Shown one piece after another: positions 1 through 9,674 of a stretch of DNA of 64,000 nt; positions within the stretch are counted from its first letter, which is position 1, and each line of letters begins with the position of its first letter. The translations under genes and the position numbers were made by a program. Under the pieces are notes generated by a model that was not told the origin of the DNA, made no database searches, and was given only the letters and a program-made list of their open reading frames with translations. Source of the stretch: Nocardioides pocheonensis (GTDB lineage: Bacteria; Actinomycetota; Actinomycetes; Propionibacteriales; Nocardioidaceae); the NCBI RefSeq assembly GCF_003725535.1, contig NZ_RJSF01000040.1, positions 427,407 to 491,406 on the forward strand. Reading direction: 5' to 3'.

Positions 1-4
1 ACCC

Positions 5-499
5 TCAGCCGATCTCCGTCACGTCCGCGACCGTCGCGTCGAGGGCGGCGACGAGCTCGGCTGCGTCGACCGTGAGCGCCACGCCGTGCGCGCCGCCGCC
101 GATCGAGATCGTGCCCTCCAGTGACGCGTCGGCGATCACCGGCAGGGGAGTGCGGCTGCCGAGCGGGGTGATCGTGCCGCGCACGAAGCCGGTGACGTCG
201 TACGCCGCGTCGGCCGAGGGCATCGAGAGTCGGTTGACGCCGAGCAGGGCGCGCAGCTTGGGCCAGGCGATCTCGCGGTCGCCGGGAACGAGCACGAAGC
301 GGTGGTCGCCCTCCGAGACCCGCACCACCATCGTCTTGACGACCTGGCGCGGCTCGATCCCGCGCGCGGCGGCGGCCTCCTCCAGCGAGCGGACCGGGCC
401 GTGCCGGGTGACGTCGTACCGGAGTCCGAGCTCGTCCGCCGCCGCGATCGCCCCCCCGGAGTTGTCCGAGCCGGGTGGCTCGGCGTCACCAGGGGGCAA
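5..499 (-). CDS. YbaK/EbsC-type aminoacyl-tRNA deacylase
   Basis: The protein (about 164 aa) matches the YbaK/ProX fold, whose members hydrolyse mischarged aminoacyl-tRNAs. Visible features are the N-terminal helix leading into YDVTRHGPVRSLEEAA, the strand KTMVVRV, and the conserved lysine in WPKLRALLG. It lies directly downstream of the VOC gene on the same strand. The start is uncertain. In the frame as read, a TTG at 497-499 is the closest start. A GTG at 487-489 overlapping the VOC stop would be the natural start but is out of frame because of a 7-base C run at 451-457; eight bases would join them. The substrate amino acid cannot be read from sequence. Confidence is good for the family and low for the start. 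Confidence 0.8.
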   Translation of the reverse strand: MPPGDAEPPGSDNSGGAIAAADELGLRYDVTRHGPVRSLEEAAAARGIEPRQVVKTMVVRVSEGDHRFVLVPGDREIAWPKLRALLGVNRLSMPSADAAYDVTGFVRGTITPLGSRTPLPVIADASLEGTISIGGGAHGVALTVDAAELVAALDATVADVTEIG

Positions 500-893
500 C
501 GGTGACACCGCCCCACTCCTCGGGCTCCACGTCGCGGATCGTCTGCGTGAGCTCCCAGTGGTGGCCGGCGGGATCGCGCACGACACCGGAGCGCTCGCCG
601 TACTCCCACGTGGTGAGCTCCTCGACCACGGTCGCTCCGCCGGCGCACGCCTTCGCGAAGGCGGCGTCGACGTCCGGCACGCGCACCTTGAGGATGTGGG
701 GCACGCTGCCCGCCGTCGGCGGCTGCTTCTCGCCGCCGGCCTCCGCGACGATGACGGCGGCGTCGTCCCCCACGCGCAGCTGGGCGCGATGGGCCTCGCC
801 GACGCGGACCCGCTCCTCGAAGCCGAACGCGTCGCCTAGCCACGCGACCGCGGCCCGGACGTCGGGATACGGCAGCACGGGCGTCACCGTCAC
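486..893 (-). CDS. VOC superfamily (glyoxalase/bleomycin-resistance fold) protein
   Basis: A single VOC module of about 135 aa, in the PhnB-like branch. It opens with VTPVLPYPDVRAAVAWLG, carries a central acidic VPDVDAAFAKA segment, and ends with the typical VVRDPAGHHWELTQ metal-site strand. It therefore has the beta-alpha-beta-beta-beta pairs that place a metal and a small substrate between two modules. The reaction is not predictable from sequence. I chose the GTG at 891-893; another GTG at 918-920 is possible and neither has a strong ribosome binding site. It follows the ECF sigma gene by 44 nt on the same strand, and VOC and YCII proteins often accompany this type of sigma factor. Confidence 0.8.
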   Translation of the reverse strand: MTVTPVLPYPDVRAAVAWLGDAFGFEERVRVGEAHRAQLRVGDDAAVIVAEAGGEKQPPTAGSVPHILKVRVPDVDAAFAKACAGGATVVEELTTWEYGERSGVVRDPAGHHWELTQTIRDVEPEEWGGVTVAPW

Positions 894-937
894 GGGTGGT
901 GCGGAGCGGTTGGTCAGCACGTTCGCCAGCGTAGCGA

Positions 938-2185
938 TCAGAGGCTGTCCCGCCGACCGACCAGGTGGGCACGCTCGGCCTCGTTCGCGGTGAGCTCGAG
1001 CGCGCGGTCGTAGGCGGCCCGGGACTCGTCGTACCGGCCGAGCCGTCGGAGCAGCTCGGCGCGGGCGACGTGCCACGGGTGGTACGACGCCAGGTCGAGC
1101 CGGTCGACGATGCTCAGCCCCACCTCGGGGCCGTCGAGCTCGGCGACCGCGACGGCCCGGTTGAGCTCGACGATCGGGTTGGGTTGCACGGCGAGCAGCT
1201 GGTCGTAGAGCTGCACGATCTGGGACCAGTCGATCATCGAGGCGTCGAGGGCATCGGTGTGGACCGCGTTGATCGCCGCCTGCAGCTGGTAGGGGCCGGG
1301 CCGGTTGGTCGCGAGGCACTGGCGCACCAGCCGGTGCCCCTCGTCGACCAGGGCGGAGTCCCACAGCGTGCGGTCCTGCTCGTCGAGCGTGACCAGCCTG
1401 CCGTCGGCGATCCGCGCCGGCCGGCGTGCCTCGGTGAGCAGCATCAGCCCGAGCAGGCCGTCGACCTCGGGCTCGTCGACCAGGGTCGCGAGCTGCCGGG
1501 TGAGGCGGATCGCCTCCGACGACAGGTCGACGCGCAGGCCCTCGCCCTCGCTGGCCAGGTAGCCCTCGTTGAAGACCAGGTACAGCACGGCCAGCACGGC
1601 GCTCAGGCGAGTGGGGAGGTCCTCCGCGCTCGGCACCCGGTAGGGGATGTTCGCGTCGCGGATCTTCTGCTTCGACCGGGTGATCCGCTGGGCCATCGTG
1701 GTCTCCGGCACGAGGAAGGCCCGCGCGATCTCGGGGACCGTGAGGCCGCCGAGCAGGCGCAGGGTGAGGGCCACGCGGTTCTCGAGCGCCAGCGCAGGGT
1801 GGCAGCAGGTGAAGATCAGGCGCAGCCGGTCGTCCTCGACCGGTCCGGTCGGTTCATGAGGGGTGTGGTCCTCGAGCATGGCGGCCTCGGCGTACTTGGC
1901 GTCGCGCTTCTTCTCGCGTCGGATCCGGTCGATCGCCTTGTTCCCCGCGGTCGTGGTGAGCCACGCGCCGGGGTTCGGCGGGATGCCGTCGGCCGGCCAG
2001 CGCTCGAGCGCGGTGACCAGGGCGTCGGCGACGGCGTCCTCCGCCAGGTCGATGTCGCCCAGACGGCGAATCAGGCTGGCGACGACACGGCCGTGCTCGG
2101 CACGCACGATCGCGGTGATCTCCTCGGAGATGCTCTCCGTGACCGTGGCGCCTCGCTCGACGGGATCCTCGGGCGAGCTCGGCAC
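938..2185 (-). CDS. ECF RNA polymerase sigma factor, ECF42 type
   Basis: A 415-aa sigma factor made of sigma2 and sigma4 regions (about residues 20-180) followed by a long C-terminal extension of roughly 230 aa rich in TPR-like helices. This is the architecture of the ECF42 group. The sigma2 part has LAEDAVADALVTALERWP. The sigma4 part has LTVPEIARAFLVPETTMAQR, and the linker to the extension has LYLVFNEGYLA. Known ECF42 sigma factors lack an anti-sigma partner and use the C-terminal domain for control, and they sit beside DGPF (YCII) genes, as here. The GTG start directly follows the TGA of the upstream DGPF gene, so the two are transcribed together. Confidence 0.92.
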   Translation of the reverse strand: MPSSPEDPVERGATVTESISEEITAIVRAEHGRVVASLIRRLGDIDLAEDAVADALVTALERWPADGIPPNPGAWLTTTAGNKAIDRIRREKKRDAKYAEAAMLEDHTPHEPTGPVEDDRLRLIFTCCHPALALENRVALTLRLLGGLTVPEIARAFLVPETTMAQRITRSKQKIRDANIPYRVPSAEDLPTRLSAVLAVLYLVFNEGYLASEGEGLRVDLSSEAIRLTRQLATLVDEPEVDGLLGLMLLTEARRPARIADGRLVTLDEQDRTLWDSALVDEGHRLVRQCLATNRPGPYQLQAAINAVHTDALDASMIDWSQIVQLYDQLLAVQPNPIVELNRAVAVAELDGPEVGLSIVDRLDLASYHPWHVARAELLRRLGRYDESRAAYDRALELTANEAERAHLVGRRDSL

Positions 2186-2539
2186 TCAGCCCACGACGCC
2201 CTGGAACGGCCGGATCTCGACCGGGTGCATGCACGCGGCCGACGCCCGACGCGCGATGTCGAGGGCCTCGTCGAGGTCGGCGGCCTCGATCACCCAGAAC
2301 CCGCCGAGCTGCTCCTTGACCTCGACGTACGGGCCGTCGGTGACGATCGAGGCACCCTTGCGGCCGTCGACGACCGTCGCGTCGGAGGGGTGCGTGAGGC
2401 CGCCGGCGAAGACCCAGTGGCCGCTGCCCTGCAGCTCGGTGTTGAACGCGTCGGTGAGCCGGAAGGACTCCTGCTGCTCCTCCTCGGACAGGTCCGGGTG
2501 GTCCCAGTCGTGGATCACGGCCATCAGGTAGTGCGTCAT
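2186..2539 (-). CDS. YCII-related DGPF-domain protein
   Basis: A 117-aa single-domain YCII/DGPF protein. The defining motif appears as VTDGPYVEVKEQLGGFWVI, with Tyr in place of Phe in the DGPF signature. The ATG at 2537-2539 follows a clear GGAGGAG ribosome binding site. It is the first gene of the pair with the ECF42 sigma factor, and members of that sigma group usually direct transcription of their DGPF neighbour. The biochemical activity of DGPF proteins is not established, so the sequence supports the family and the regulatory link only. Confidence 0.88.
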   Translation of the reverse strand: MTHYLMAVIHDWDHPDLSEEEQQESFRLTDAFNTELQGSGHWVFAGGLTHPSDATVVDGRKGASIVTDGPYVEVKEQLGGFWVIEAADLDEALDIARRASAACMHPVEIRPFQGVVG

Positions 2540-2661
2540 CGGTTGCTCCTCCGCTCGGGGGCTCGCGCCCATCTTGTCGTGATCACCACGAAGGACCGAA
2601 GCCCAATACGACACGTGTCGGTGATTTCCCCGGACGCGTGATCGGTGTGAGGATCGGAGCC

Positions 2662-3321
2662 GTGCCCACCGTGGTCTCCGTGAACGTCGGTCTCCCCAGG
2701 CTGGTCGGCTTCGAGACCACCTCGCTGCCGATGACCGGGATCGAGAAGCGCCCCGTCGACGGCCGGGTCCGGATCACGACGTACGGCGTCGAGGGCAACG
2801 GCTGCGGCGACACCGTGAATCACGGTGACGCGTTCATGCGCGTCTACGCCTACTCCGTCGAGGACTACCGCTGGTGGGAGACCGAGCTCGGCGCCACCCT
2901 GCCGCCGGGTCACTTCGCCGAGCAGCTCACCACCGAGGGGATCGACCTGAACGCCGCGCTGGTGGGGGAGACCTGGCGGGTGGGCACCGCGGTGCTGCAG
3001 ATCGCCCACGTGCGCACCCCGTGCCTGACGTTCAAGGGCTGGATGGGCCACACCGGGCACGACAACACCGCCTGGGTACGCCGGTTCGCACTCGCCGGCC
3101 GCCCCGGGCCCTACTTCCGGGTGCTCGAGGAGGGCAGCGTGGCCGCCGGTGACCCGATCGTCGTGCTCGAGCGGCCCGACCACGACGTGACGGTGGCGAC
3201 CATGTTCCGCGCGCTGCTGGTCGAGCCGCGTCTCCTCCCGCGGCTGCTCGCGGTCGACGGCCTCAAGGGCTGGGTGCGGGAGCGGGCCGAGGCCGCCGTG
3301 GCGAGATCCGATCCGTCCTGA
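2662..3321 (+). CDS. MOSC domain protein (YiiM-like)
   Basis: This 219-aa protein starts with VVSVNVGLPR and has the MOSC core. The substrate-facing histidine segment is YGVEGNGCGDTVNHGD, and the C-terminal half carries the conserved Cys in HVRTPCLTFKG. MOSC proteins of the YiiM type use molybdenum cofactor to reduce N-hydroxylated compounds, with the cysteine binding the metal. I chose the GTG at 2662-2664 because a GGATCGGAG sequence lies just upstream; an in-frame GTG exists at 2638. It stands alone, divergent from the DGPF/sigma operon. The last 40 residues form a short helical extension also seen in YiiM relatives. Confidence 0.85.
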   Translation: MPTVVSVNVGLPRLVGFETTSLPMTGIEKRPVDGRVRITTYGVEGNGCGDTVNHGDAFMRVYAYSVEDYRWWETELGATLPPGHFAEQLTTEGIDLNAALVGETWRVGTAVLQIAHVRTPCLTFKGWMGHTGHDNTAWVRRFALAGRPGPYFRVLEEGSVAAGDPIVVLERPDHDVTVATMFRALLVEPRLLPRLLAVDGLKGWVRERAEAAVARSDPS

Positions 3322-3408
3322 GATCTGGGTCTTGTGGCCCATCTGCCGCGTGGTGATCTAGGTTACGTTCGACTTACCCCTGAGTAATCGACGAGAAGCG
3401 AGCGCGCC

Positions 3409-5238
<1,830 letters not shown>

Positions 5239-5266
5239 GGCTGCTTCGCCGGGGTCGTAGGTTCTG

Positions 5267-6481
5267 GTGGTGCCCTCGACCCTGCCCGACGGTGAGCCGG
5301 CGCCCGCGGACGGGTCGCTGCCGGCCGGTGCGCTCGCGTCGCTGCGCGAGCGTGCGCTGGGCGTCTACGTGCACGTGCCGTTCTGCCGCGTGCGCTGCGG
5401 CTACTGCGACTTCAACACCTACACCGCGACCGAGCTCGGCGGAGGTGCCTCGCAGGCCTCGTACGCCGACACGGCGACCCGCGAGCTCGACCTGCTCCAC
5501 AAGGTGCTGGTCGGGGCGCCCCCGGTGGCGACGGTGTTCGTCGGTGGCGGCACGCCGACGGTGCTCCCGGCGCGTGACCTGGTCGGCCTGCTCGCCGGGA
5601 TCGCCGACCGGTTCGGGCTCGCGCCTGGTGCCGAGGTCACCACGGAGGCGAACCCGGACAGTGTGACGCCCGACGGGCTCGCCGAGCTGCGCGAGGGCGG
5701 GTTCACGCGGATCTCGTTCGGCATGCAGTCGGCGGTGCCCTCGGTGCTCGCCGTGCTCGACCGCACGCACGATCCCGAACGCGTCCCGCAGGCCGTGCAG
5801 TGGGCGCGCGACGCGGGTTTCGAGCAGGTCAGCCTCGACCTGATCTACGGCACGCCGGGGGAGACGCTGGACGACTGGCGTCGCTCGCTCGACGCAGCGC
5901 TGACCTGCGAGCCGGACCACGTCTCGGCGTACTCGCTGATCGTCGAGGACGGCACCGCGCTGGCCCGGCAGGTGCGGTCCGGCGTGCTGCCGATGCCGGA
6001 CGAGGACGACCTCGCCGACAAGTACCTGCTCGCCGACGAGGTGCTCGAGGCGCACGGCCTGGGCTGGTACGAGGTGTCGAACTGGTCCCGTGCCCCGGAG
6101 TCGCGGTGCCGGCACAACGAGCTCTACTGGACCTCGCAGAACTGGCTCGGGGTCGGGCCCGGCGCCCACGCGCACGTCGGGGGAGTCCGGTGGTGGAACG
6201 TCAAGCACCCCACCGCGTACGCCGAGCGGCTGGCCGCCGGGGTCTCGCCGGCCCTTGCTCGCGAGGAGCTCGATCCCGAGACCGGCCTCGTCGAGCGGGT
6301 GCTCCTGGAGGTGCGGCTCCGCGACGGCCTGCCGCTGGAGGTCCTGGACGCGATCGGCACCCGCGACCGGGTCGACGACGTGGTCGCCGACGACCTGGCC
6401 GTGGTCGACGACGACCGCCTGGTCCTCACCCTCCGCGGCCGGCTGCTCGCCGACGCCGTGGTCCGCCGACTGCTCGACTGA
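5267..6481 (+). CDS. hemW: HemW, radical SAM heme chaperone
   Basis: A 404-aa radical SAM protein of the coproporphyrinogen-oxidase-like family. The cluster-binding cysteines are at about residues 40, 44 and 47 in VPFCRVRCGYCDFN, with no fourth upstream cysteine of the HemN type. This favours HemW, now regarded as a heme chaperone rather than the oxygen-independent oxidase. The GGGTPT segment follows at about residue 95 and the C-terminal HemN domain ends the protein. In actinobacteria hemW precedes hrcA-dnaJ, as here. Two adjacent GTG codons (5267 and 5270) can serve as start and neither has a strong ribosome binding site. Confidence 0.93.
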   Translation: MVPSTLPDGEPAPADGSLPAGALASLRERALGVYVHVPFCRVRCGYCDFNTYTATELGGGASQASYADTATRELDLLHKVLVGAPPVATVFVGGGTPTVLPARDLVGLLAGIADRFGLAPGAEVTTEANPDSVTPDGLAELREGGFTRISFGMQSAVPSVLAVLDRTHDPERVPQAVQWARDAGFEQVSLDLIYGTPGETLDDWRRSLDAALTCEPDHVSAYSLIVEDGTALARQVRSGVLPMPDEDDLADKYLLADEVLEAHGLGWYEVSNWSRAPESRCRHNELYWTSQNWLGVGPGAHAHVGGVRWWNVKHPTAYAERLAAGVSPALAREELDPETGLVERVLLEVRLRDGLPLEVLDAIGTRDRVDDVVADDLAVVDDDRLVLTLRGRLLADAVVRRLLD

Positions 6482-6488
6482 GCGGATG

Positions 6489-6543
6489 GTCCCACCCGGA
6501 AAGCACCACTCGGAGGCGAGAACCGGTGCCTTTCCTGTGGGAC
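6489..6543. terminator. Hairpin between convergent hemW and DUF3097 gene
   Basis: A near-perfect inverted repeat of about 19 bp per arm, with outer arms GTCCCAC/GTGGGAC and inner arms GGAAAG/CTTTCC plus CACC/GGTG, and a loop of about 16 nt. It lies exactly between the two convergent genes and touches the DUF3097 stop codon. There is no long T tract on either strand. It is probably a bidirectional terminator or mRNA 3'-end stabiliser. Confidence 0.65.
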
Positions 6544-7397
6544 TAACCGTCCTGGCCGGCCGTCACGAAGTCGATCAGCTCCTCGACCCGGCCGAGGAGG
6601 GCCGGCTCGAGGTCGGCGTACGAGCCGACCCTGGAGAGGATGTGCTGCCAGGCGCGGGCGATGTCGGCCTGGTCGCGGTGCGGCCAGCCGAAGCTCTGGC
6701 AGACGCCCTTCTTCCACTCGAGGTGGCGCGGGATCGTGGGCCAGGCGTCCTTGCCGATGCGCTGCGGCTTGACCGCGGCCCAGATGTCGACGAACGGGTG
6801 GCCGACGATCAGCACGTGCCTCCCGACCGGTGACTTCGCCACGGACTGGGCGATCCGGCTCTCCTTGGAGCCGGGCACCAGGTGGTCGACGAGCACACCG
6901 ACCCGCCGCTCGGGCCCCGGACCGAAGTCGCGCAGGTGCTCGGCCAGGTCGTCGACACCCTCGAGGTACTCCACCACCACGCCCTCGAGACGGAGGTCGG
7001 CGCCCCAGACCTTCTCGACCAGCTCGGCGTCGTGCCGGCCCTCGACGAAGATCCGGCTGGCCCGCGCGACCCGCGCCTTCGCGCCCGGGACCGCGACCGA
7101 TCCTGACGCCGTGCGTGTGGGCGCGGCCGGCCCCGTGCGGCTCGGCGCGACCAGGATCACCGGGCGTCCCTCCAGCAGGAAGCCGGGGCCGAGCGGGAAC
7201 GTCCGGCGCTGGTGGTGGCGGTCCTCGAGCGTGACGACGCCCAGGTCGCGCTCGACCTTCACGATCTCGCCGCAGAAGTCGGTCTGAACCTCTTCGACGA
7301 CCAGCCCGGGCTCGGCCGCCGCCTCGGCGGCGCGACCGTTGCGAGGCGCGCGCCAGTCGGAGGAGAGGACGTCGGAGCCGTAGCGGTCGGTGGTCAC
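6543..7397 (-). CDS. DUF3097 family protein
   Basis: A 284-aa protein of the actinobacterial DUF3097 family. It has an N-terminal segment beginning TTDRYGSDVL, a small beta-barrel-like stretch around IVKVERDLGVVTLEDR, and a C-terminal half with RIFVEGRHDAELVEKVWG and VGVLVDHLVPGSKE. That C-terminal half looks like a TOPRIM-type nucleotide-binding fold with acidic residues. The family is nearly universal in actinobacteria and usually sits near hemW/hrcA, but its function is unknown. I chose the GTG at 7395-7397; longer readings would run into unrelated sequence. No signal peptide is seen. Confidence 0.85.
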   Translation of the reverse strand: MTTDRYGSDVLSSDWRAPRNGRAAEAAAEPGLVVEEVQTDFCGEIVKVERDLGVVTLEDRHHQRRTFPLGPGFLLEGRPVILVAPSRTGPAAPTRTASGSVAVPGAKARVARASRIFVEGRHDAELVEKVWGADLRLEGVVVEYLEGVDDLAEHLRDFGPGPERRVGVLVDHLVPGSKESRIAQSVAKSPVGRHVLIVGHPFVDIWAAVKPQRIGKDAWPTIPRHLEWKKGVCQSFGWPHRDQADIARAWQHILSRVGSYADLEPALLGRVEELIDFVTAGQDG

Positions 7398-7494
7398 CGG
7401 GTCACCGTACGAGCGGGATCGGCGGTGGCGGGGGAGGCCCGCCGTGGGGCGGCCGAGCCTGCCGGCGCGGCCCCGGAGGCACCCGGAACATCTC

Positions 7495-7531
7495 TTGACT
7501 CCCGGACGTTCGCGATATATCGTCAACGTAT
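7495..7531 (+). promoter_or_regulatory. Probable PadR promoter and operator
   Basis: A TTGACT hexamer at 7495-7500 is followed by the palindrome CGATATATCG (7513-7522) over the expected -10 position. A partial second copy follows (ACGTATCG, about 7527-7534). AT-rich palindromes containing ATAT are typical targets of PadR-family repressors, so autoregulation of the gene at 7592 is likely. Confidence 0.55.
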
Positions 7532-7591
7532 CGAGAAGTTCGGCGCACTATCGGAGCCGCCGCCTCGATCATCGACCAGAAGGAGATCGAC

Positions 7592-8287
7592 ATGTACAAC
7601 CGAACCGACAATCCCTGGACCGCCGAGTTCGAGGCGGTCCGCAGGCAGCACGGTCGTGGCCGTGGCCACGGCCGGCACCCCGGCGGAGGGTGGGGCGGCC
7701 CCGGCTGGGGCGGCCCGATGGGCCCGCCGCCGTGGGTCGCGCAGATGTTCGGCCCGCAGTGGGCCGGACCCGGCGGTGGCCGGGGCGGTCGTGGCCGTGC
7801 TCGCGTCCGCCGTGGCGACGTCCGGTCGGCGATCCTCGACGTGCTCGGCAGCGCCGCGGAGCCGATCAACGGCTACCAGGTGATCCAGCTGATCGCCGAG
7901 CGCAGCAACGGCGCGTGGAAGCCGAGCCCCGGCTCGGTCTACCCGACCGTCGCGCAGCTGCAGGACGAGGGCCTCGTCGAGGACGCTCCCACCGGGCGCA
8001 AGACCCTCCAGCTCACCGAGGCCGGCCAGGCCCACGTGCGCGACCACGCCGAGGAGCTCGCCGCCGTCTGGCAGCCCTTCGACGACGAGGGGCCGGAAGA
8101 GGCATCCGACCTGCGCCAGGTGATCGGCCAGACCGTCGGCGCGATCATCCAGGTCGCCTCGACGGGCAGCCCCGACCAGCGCCAGAAGGCCGTGCAGATC
8201 CTCGCCGAGACCCGGCGCCGGCTCTACGGGCTGCTCGCCGAGGGCCCGGATGCCGACGCCGACGACGGCGACACGGGCGAGGAGTGA
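7592..8287 (+). CDS. PadR family transcriptional regulator
   Basis: The 231-aa protein has a Gly/Pro/Arg-rich leader (residues 20-65) and then a PadR winged-helix domain. The recognition core includes GDVRSAILDVLGSAAEPINGYQVIQLI and PSPGSVYPTVAQLQDEGLV, written here in parts, and a C-terminal dimerisation helix follows. The glycine-rich leader is common in actinobacterial PadR proteins with a small envelope gene downstream. Four bases later starts a DUF1707 membrane protein, probably co-transcribed. The promoter carries an AT-rich palindrome consistent with self-repression. The ligand is unknown. Confidence 0.92.
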   Translation: MYNRTDNPWTAEFEAVRRQHGRGRGHGRHPGGGWGGPGWGGPMGPPPWVAQMFGPQWAGPGGGRGGRGRARVRRGDVRSAILDVLGSAAEPINGYQVIQLIAERSNGAWKPSPGSVYPTVAQLQDEGLVEDAPTGRKTLQLTEAGQAHVRDHAEELAAVWQPFDDEGPEEASDLRQVIGQTVGAIIQVASTGSPDQRQKAVQILAETRRRLYGLLAEGPDADADDGDTGEE

Positions 8288-8291
8288 CCTC

Positions 8292-8693
8292 GTGCCCGCA
8301 CATGACCTGCGGCTCAGCGACGCCGACCGCGACGCGGCGATCGACCGGCTGAGCGAGCACTACGCAGCCGGCCGCCTCGACAAGGACGAGTTCGACGAGC
8401 GCAGCGACGCGGTGTGGTCGGCGAAGACCGGGGCCGACCTGGCTCCGGTCTTCGCCGACCTCGAGCCGCTGCACCGCAGCCGGCGCCCGTACGCCGGTCC
8501 GTACGCCGGCCCCTTCGTCGGCCCGTTCGGCCCGTGGGGACGACGCCGCTGGTTCGGCGTGCCGTTCCTGCCCGTGCTCTTCGTGCTCATCGTGCTCACG
8601 GTGCTCACCCACGTGCCGTTCGTGCTGCTGGCGTTCGTCGGGTGCATGTTCGTGCTCGGTCGCCGGCGCCGCCGGTCGTGGCACCGCACCTGA
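8292..8693 (+). CDS. DUF1707 domain membrane protein
   Basis: A 133-aa protein with an N-terminal DUF1707 (SHOCT-like) module: LRLSDADRDAAIDRL, then GRLDKDEFDERSDAVW, then the ADLAPVFADL helix. A proline/glycine/tyrosine repeat (PYAGPYAGPFVGPF) links this to two hydrophobic segments (about residues 94-125) and an Arg-rich tail. The GTG at 8292-8294 removes an arginine-rich false extension. DUF1707 modules are thought to be small interaction domains at the membrane of actinobacteria. It ends one base before the stop of the convergent MBL gene. Confidence 0.85.
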   Translation: MPAHDLRLSDADRDAAIDRLSEHYAAGRLDKDEFDERSDAVWSAKTGADLAPVFADLEPLHRSRRPYAGPYAGPFVGPFGPWGRRRWFGVPFLPVLFVLIVLTVLTHVPFVLLAFVGCMFVLGRRRRRSWHRT

Positions 8694-8694
8694 C

Positions 8695-9555
8695 TCAGAT
8701 CAGCGGCAGTCGCTTCTGCGCCCTGGGAAGGTGCTCGTAGCCGCGGCGTACGGCGTGCCGGAGCTGCTCGCGCGGGTAGGGCCACTCCGCCGCCTCGAGC
8801 GCCTGGTCGAGCGGGACGCCCCGCCCGGCCAGGTCGCGGATCGTCTCGGCGACCACGCCGAGAGCGGCGCGCTGCTCCTGGACGAAATCGCGCCCCACGG
8901 GCGCGCCGTGGCCGGGCACGACCACGGTGTCCGGCCCGACCAGGTTGAGGGCCAGGTCGAGGGTCGTCGGCCACTCCATCGGCCACGAGTCGTCGCCGTA
9001 GCCCGGCGCGCCGCCGCGCAGCGCGGACTCCTCGACCAGGTCGCCGGCGAGGACGACGTCGGCGTCCGGCACGCGGACGACCAGGTCGCCACCGGTGTGG
9101 CCCTTGCCGGGGTGGATCAGCTCGACGAGCCGGTCGCCCAGGTCGAGCGTGAGGGCGGAGGAGAACGTCCGGCTCGGCACCAGGGGGTGGGTGTCGACCA
9201 GCTCGGCGTACCGCGGGTCGTCGTCGAGCTCGGCGGCGGCCTGGCCCCGGATCTCGGCGGCGTGCTCGGGCAGCGCCTCGGCCGCCGCTTCGTGGGCGAC
9301 GATCTCGGCGCCCTCGGCCGCGAACACGCCGTTGCCGAAGGTGTGGTCGAAGTGCACGTGGGTGTTCACCGCGGCCACCAGGGGAGCGCCGGAGAGCCTG
9401 CGGAGGTCGGCGAGCACCTCGTGCGCCGCCCTTTCCGACGCGTTGGTGTCGACCACGACGAGCCCCGCCGGTCCCTCGACCACGCTCACGTTCACGTCGA
9501 ACCACGCGTAGCGAGCGACCCACACCCGGTCGGCGACCTCGAGAAACCCCGTCAT
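8695..9555 (-). CDS. MBL-fold metallo-hydrolase
   Basis: The 286-aa protein has the metallo-beta-lactamase fold with the metal motif HVHFDH (about residue 75), a downstream HTGGD histidine, the Asp in VLAGDLVEES, and the final VVPGHGAPVG histidine. It therefore has a full set of dinuclear zinc ligands. The family spans many hydrolases, and members with HPGKGHTGGDLVV are often quinoprotein relay or lactonase-like proteins. The substrate cannot be named. The ATG at 9553-9555 was chosen with GGGTGG upstream. It is transcribed away from hrcA and is separated from it by the CIRCE promoter region. Confidence 0.88.
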   Translation of the reverse strand: MTGFLEVADRVWVARYAWFDVNVSVVEGPAGLVVVDTNASERAAHEVLADLRRLSGAPLVAAVNTHVHFDHTFGNGVFAAEGAEIVAHEAAAEALPEHAAEIRGQAAAELDDDPRYAELVDTHPLVPSRTFSSALTLDLGDRLVELIHPGKGHTGGDLVVRVPDADVVLAGDLVEESALRGGAPGYGDDSWPMEWPTTLDLALNLVGPDTVVVPGHGAPVGRDFVQEQRAALGVVAETIRDLAGRGVPLDQALEAAEWPYPREQLRHAVRRGYEHLPRAQKRLPLI

Positions 9556-9615
9556 GGGATCCACCCTAGAGAGCCCGCCGCGGCGGCGGGCGGGCACGGG
9601 CGCTGCCTTGTAGAC

Positions 9616-9642
9616 TTGGCACTCGACGCGCGGGAGTGCCAA
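9616..9642 (+). promoter_or_regulatory. CIRCE operator
   Basis: TTGGCACTC (9616-9624), a 9-nt spacer, then GAGTGCCAA (9634-9642) make a perfect inverted repeat that matches the CIRCE consensus TTAGCACTC-N9-GAGTGCTAA in all but one base pair. It lies 32 nt before the hrcA start and overlaps a TAGACT -10-like hexamer, so HrcA probably represses its own operon. Confidence 0.92.
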
Positions 9643-9674
9643 TCCATGCGCGAGCCGACCGGAGAGGAGACGAC

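Noticed and set aside
72-839. Long plus-strand open frame opposite the YbaK and VOC genes
   Set aside because: Composition is that of a shadow frame in GC-rich DNA. The minus-strand products have clear family motifs.
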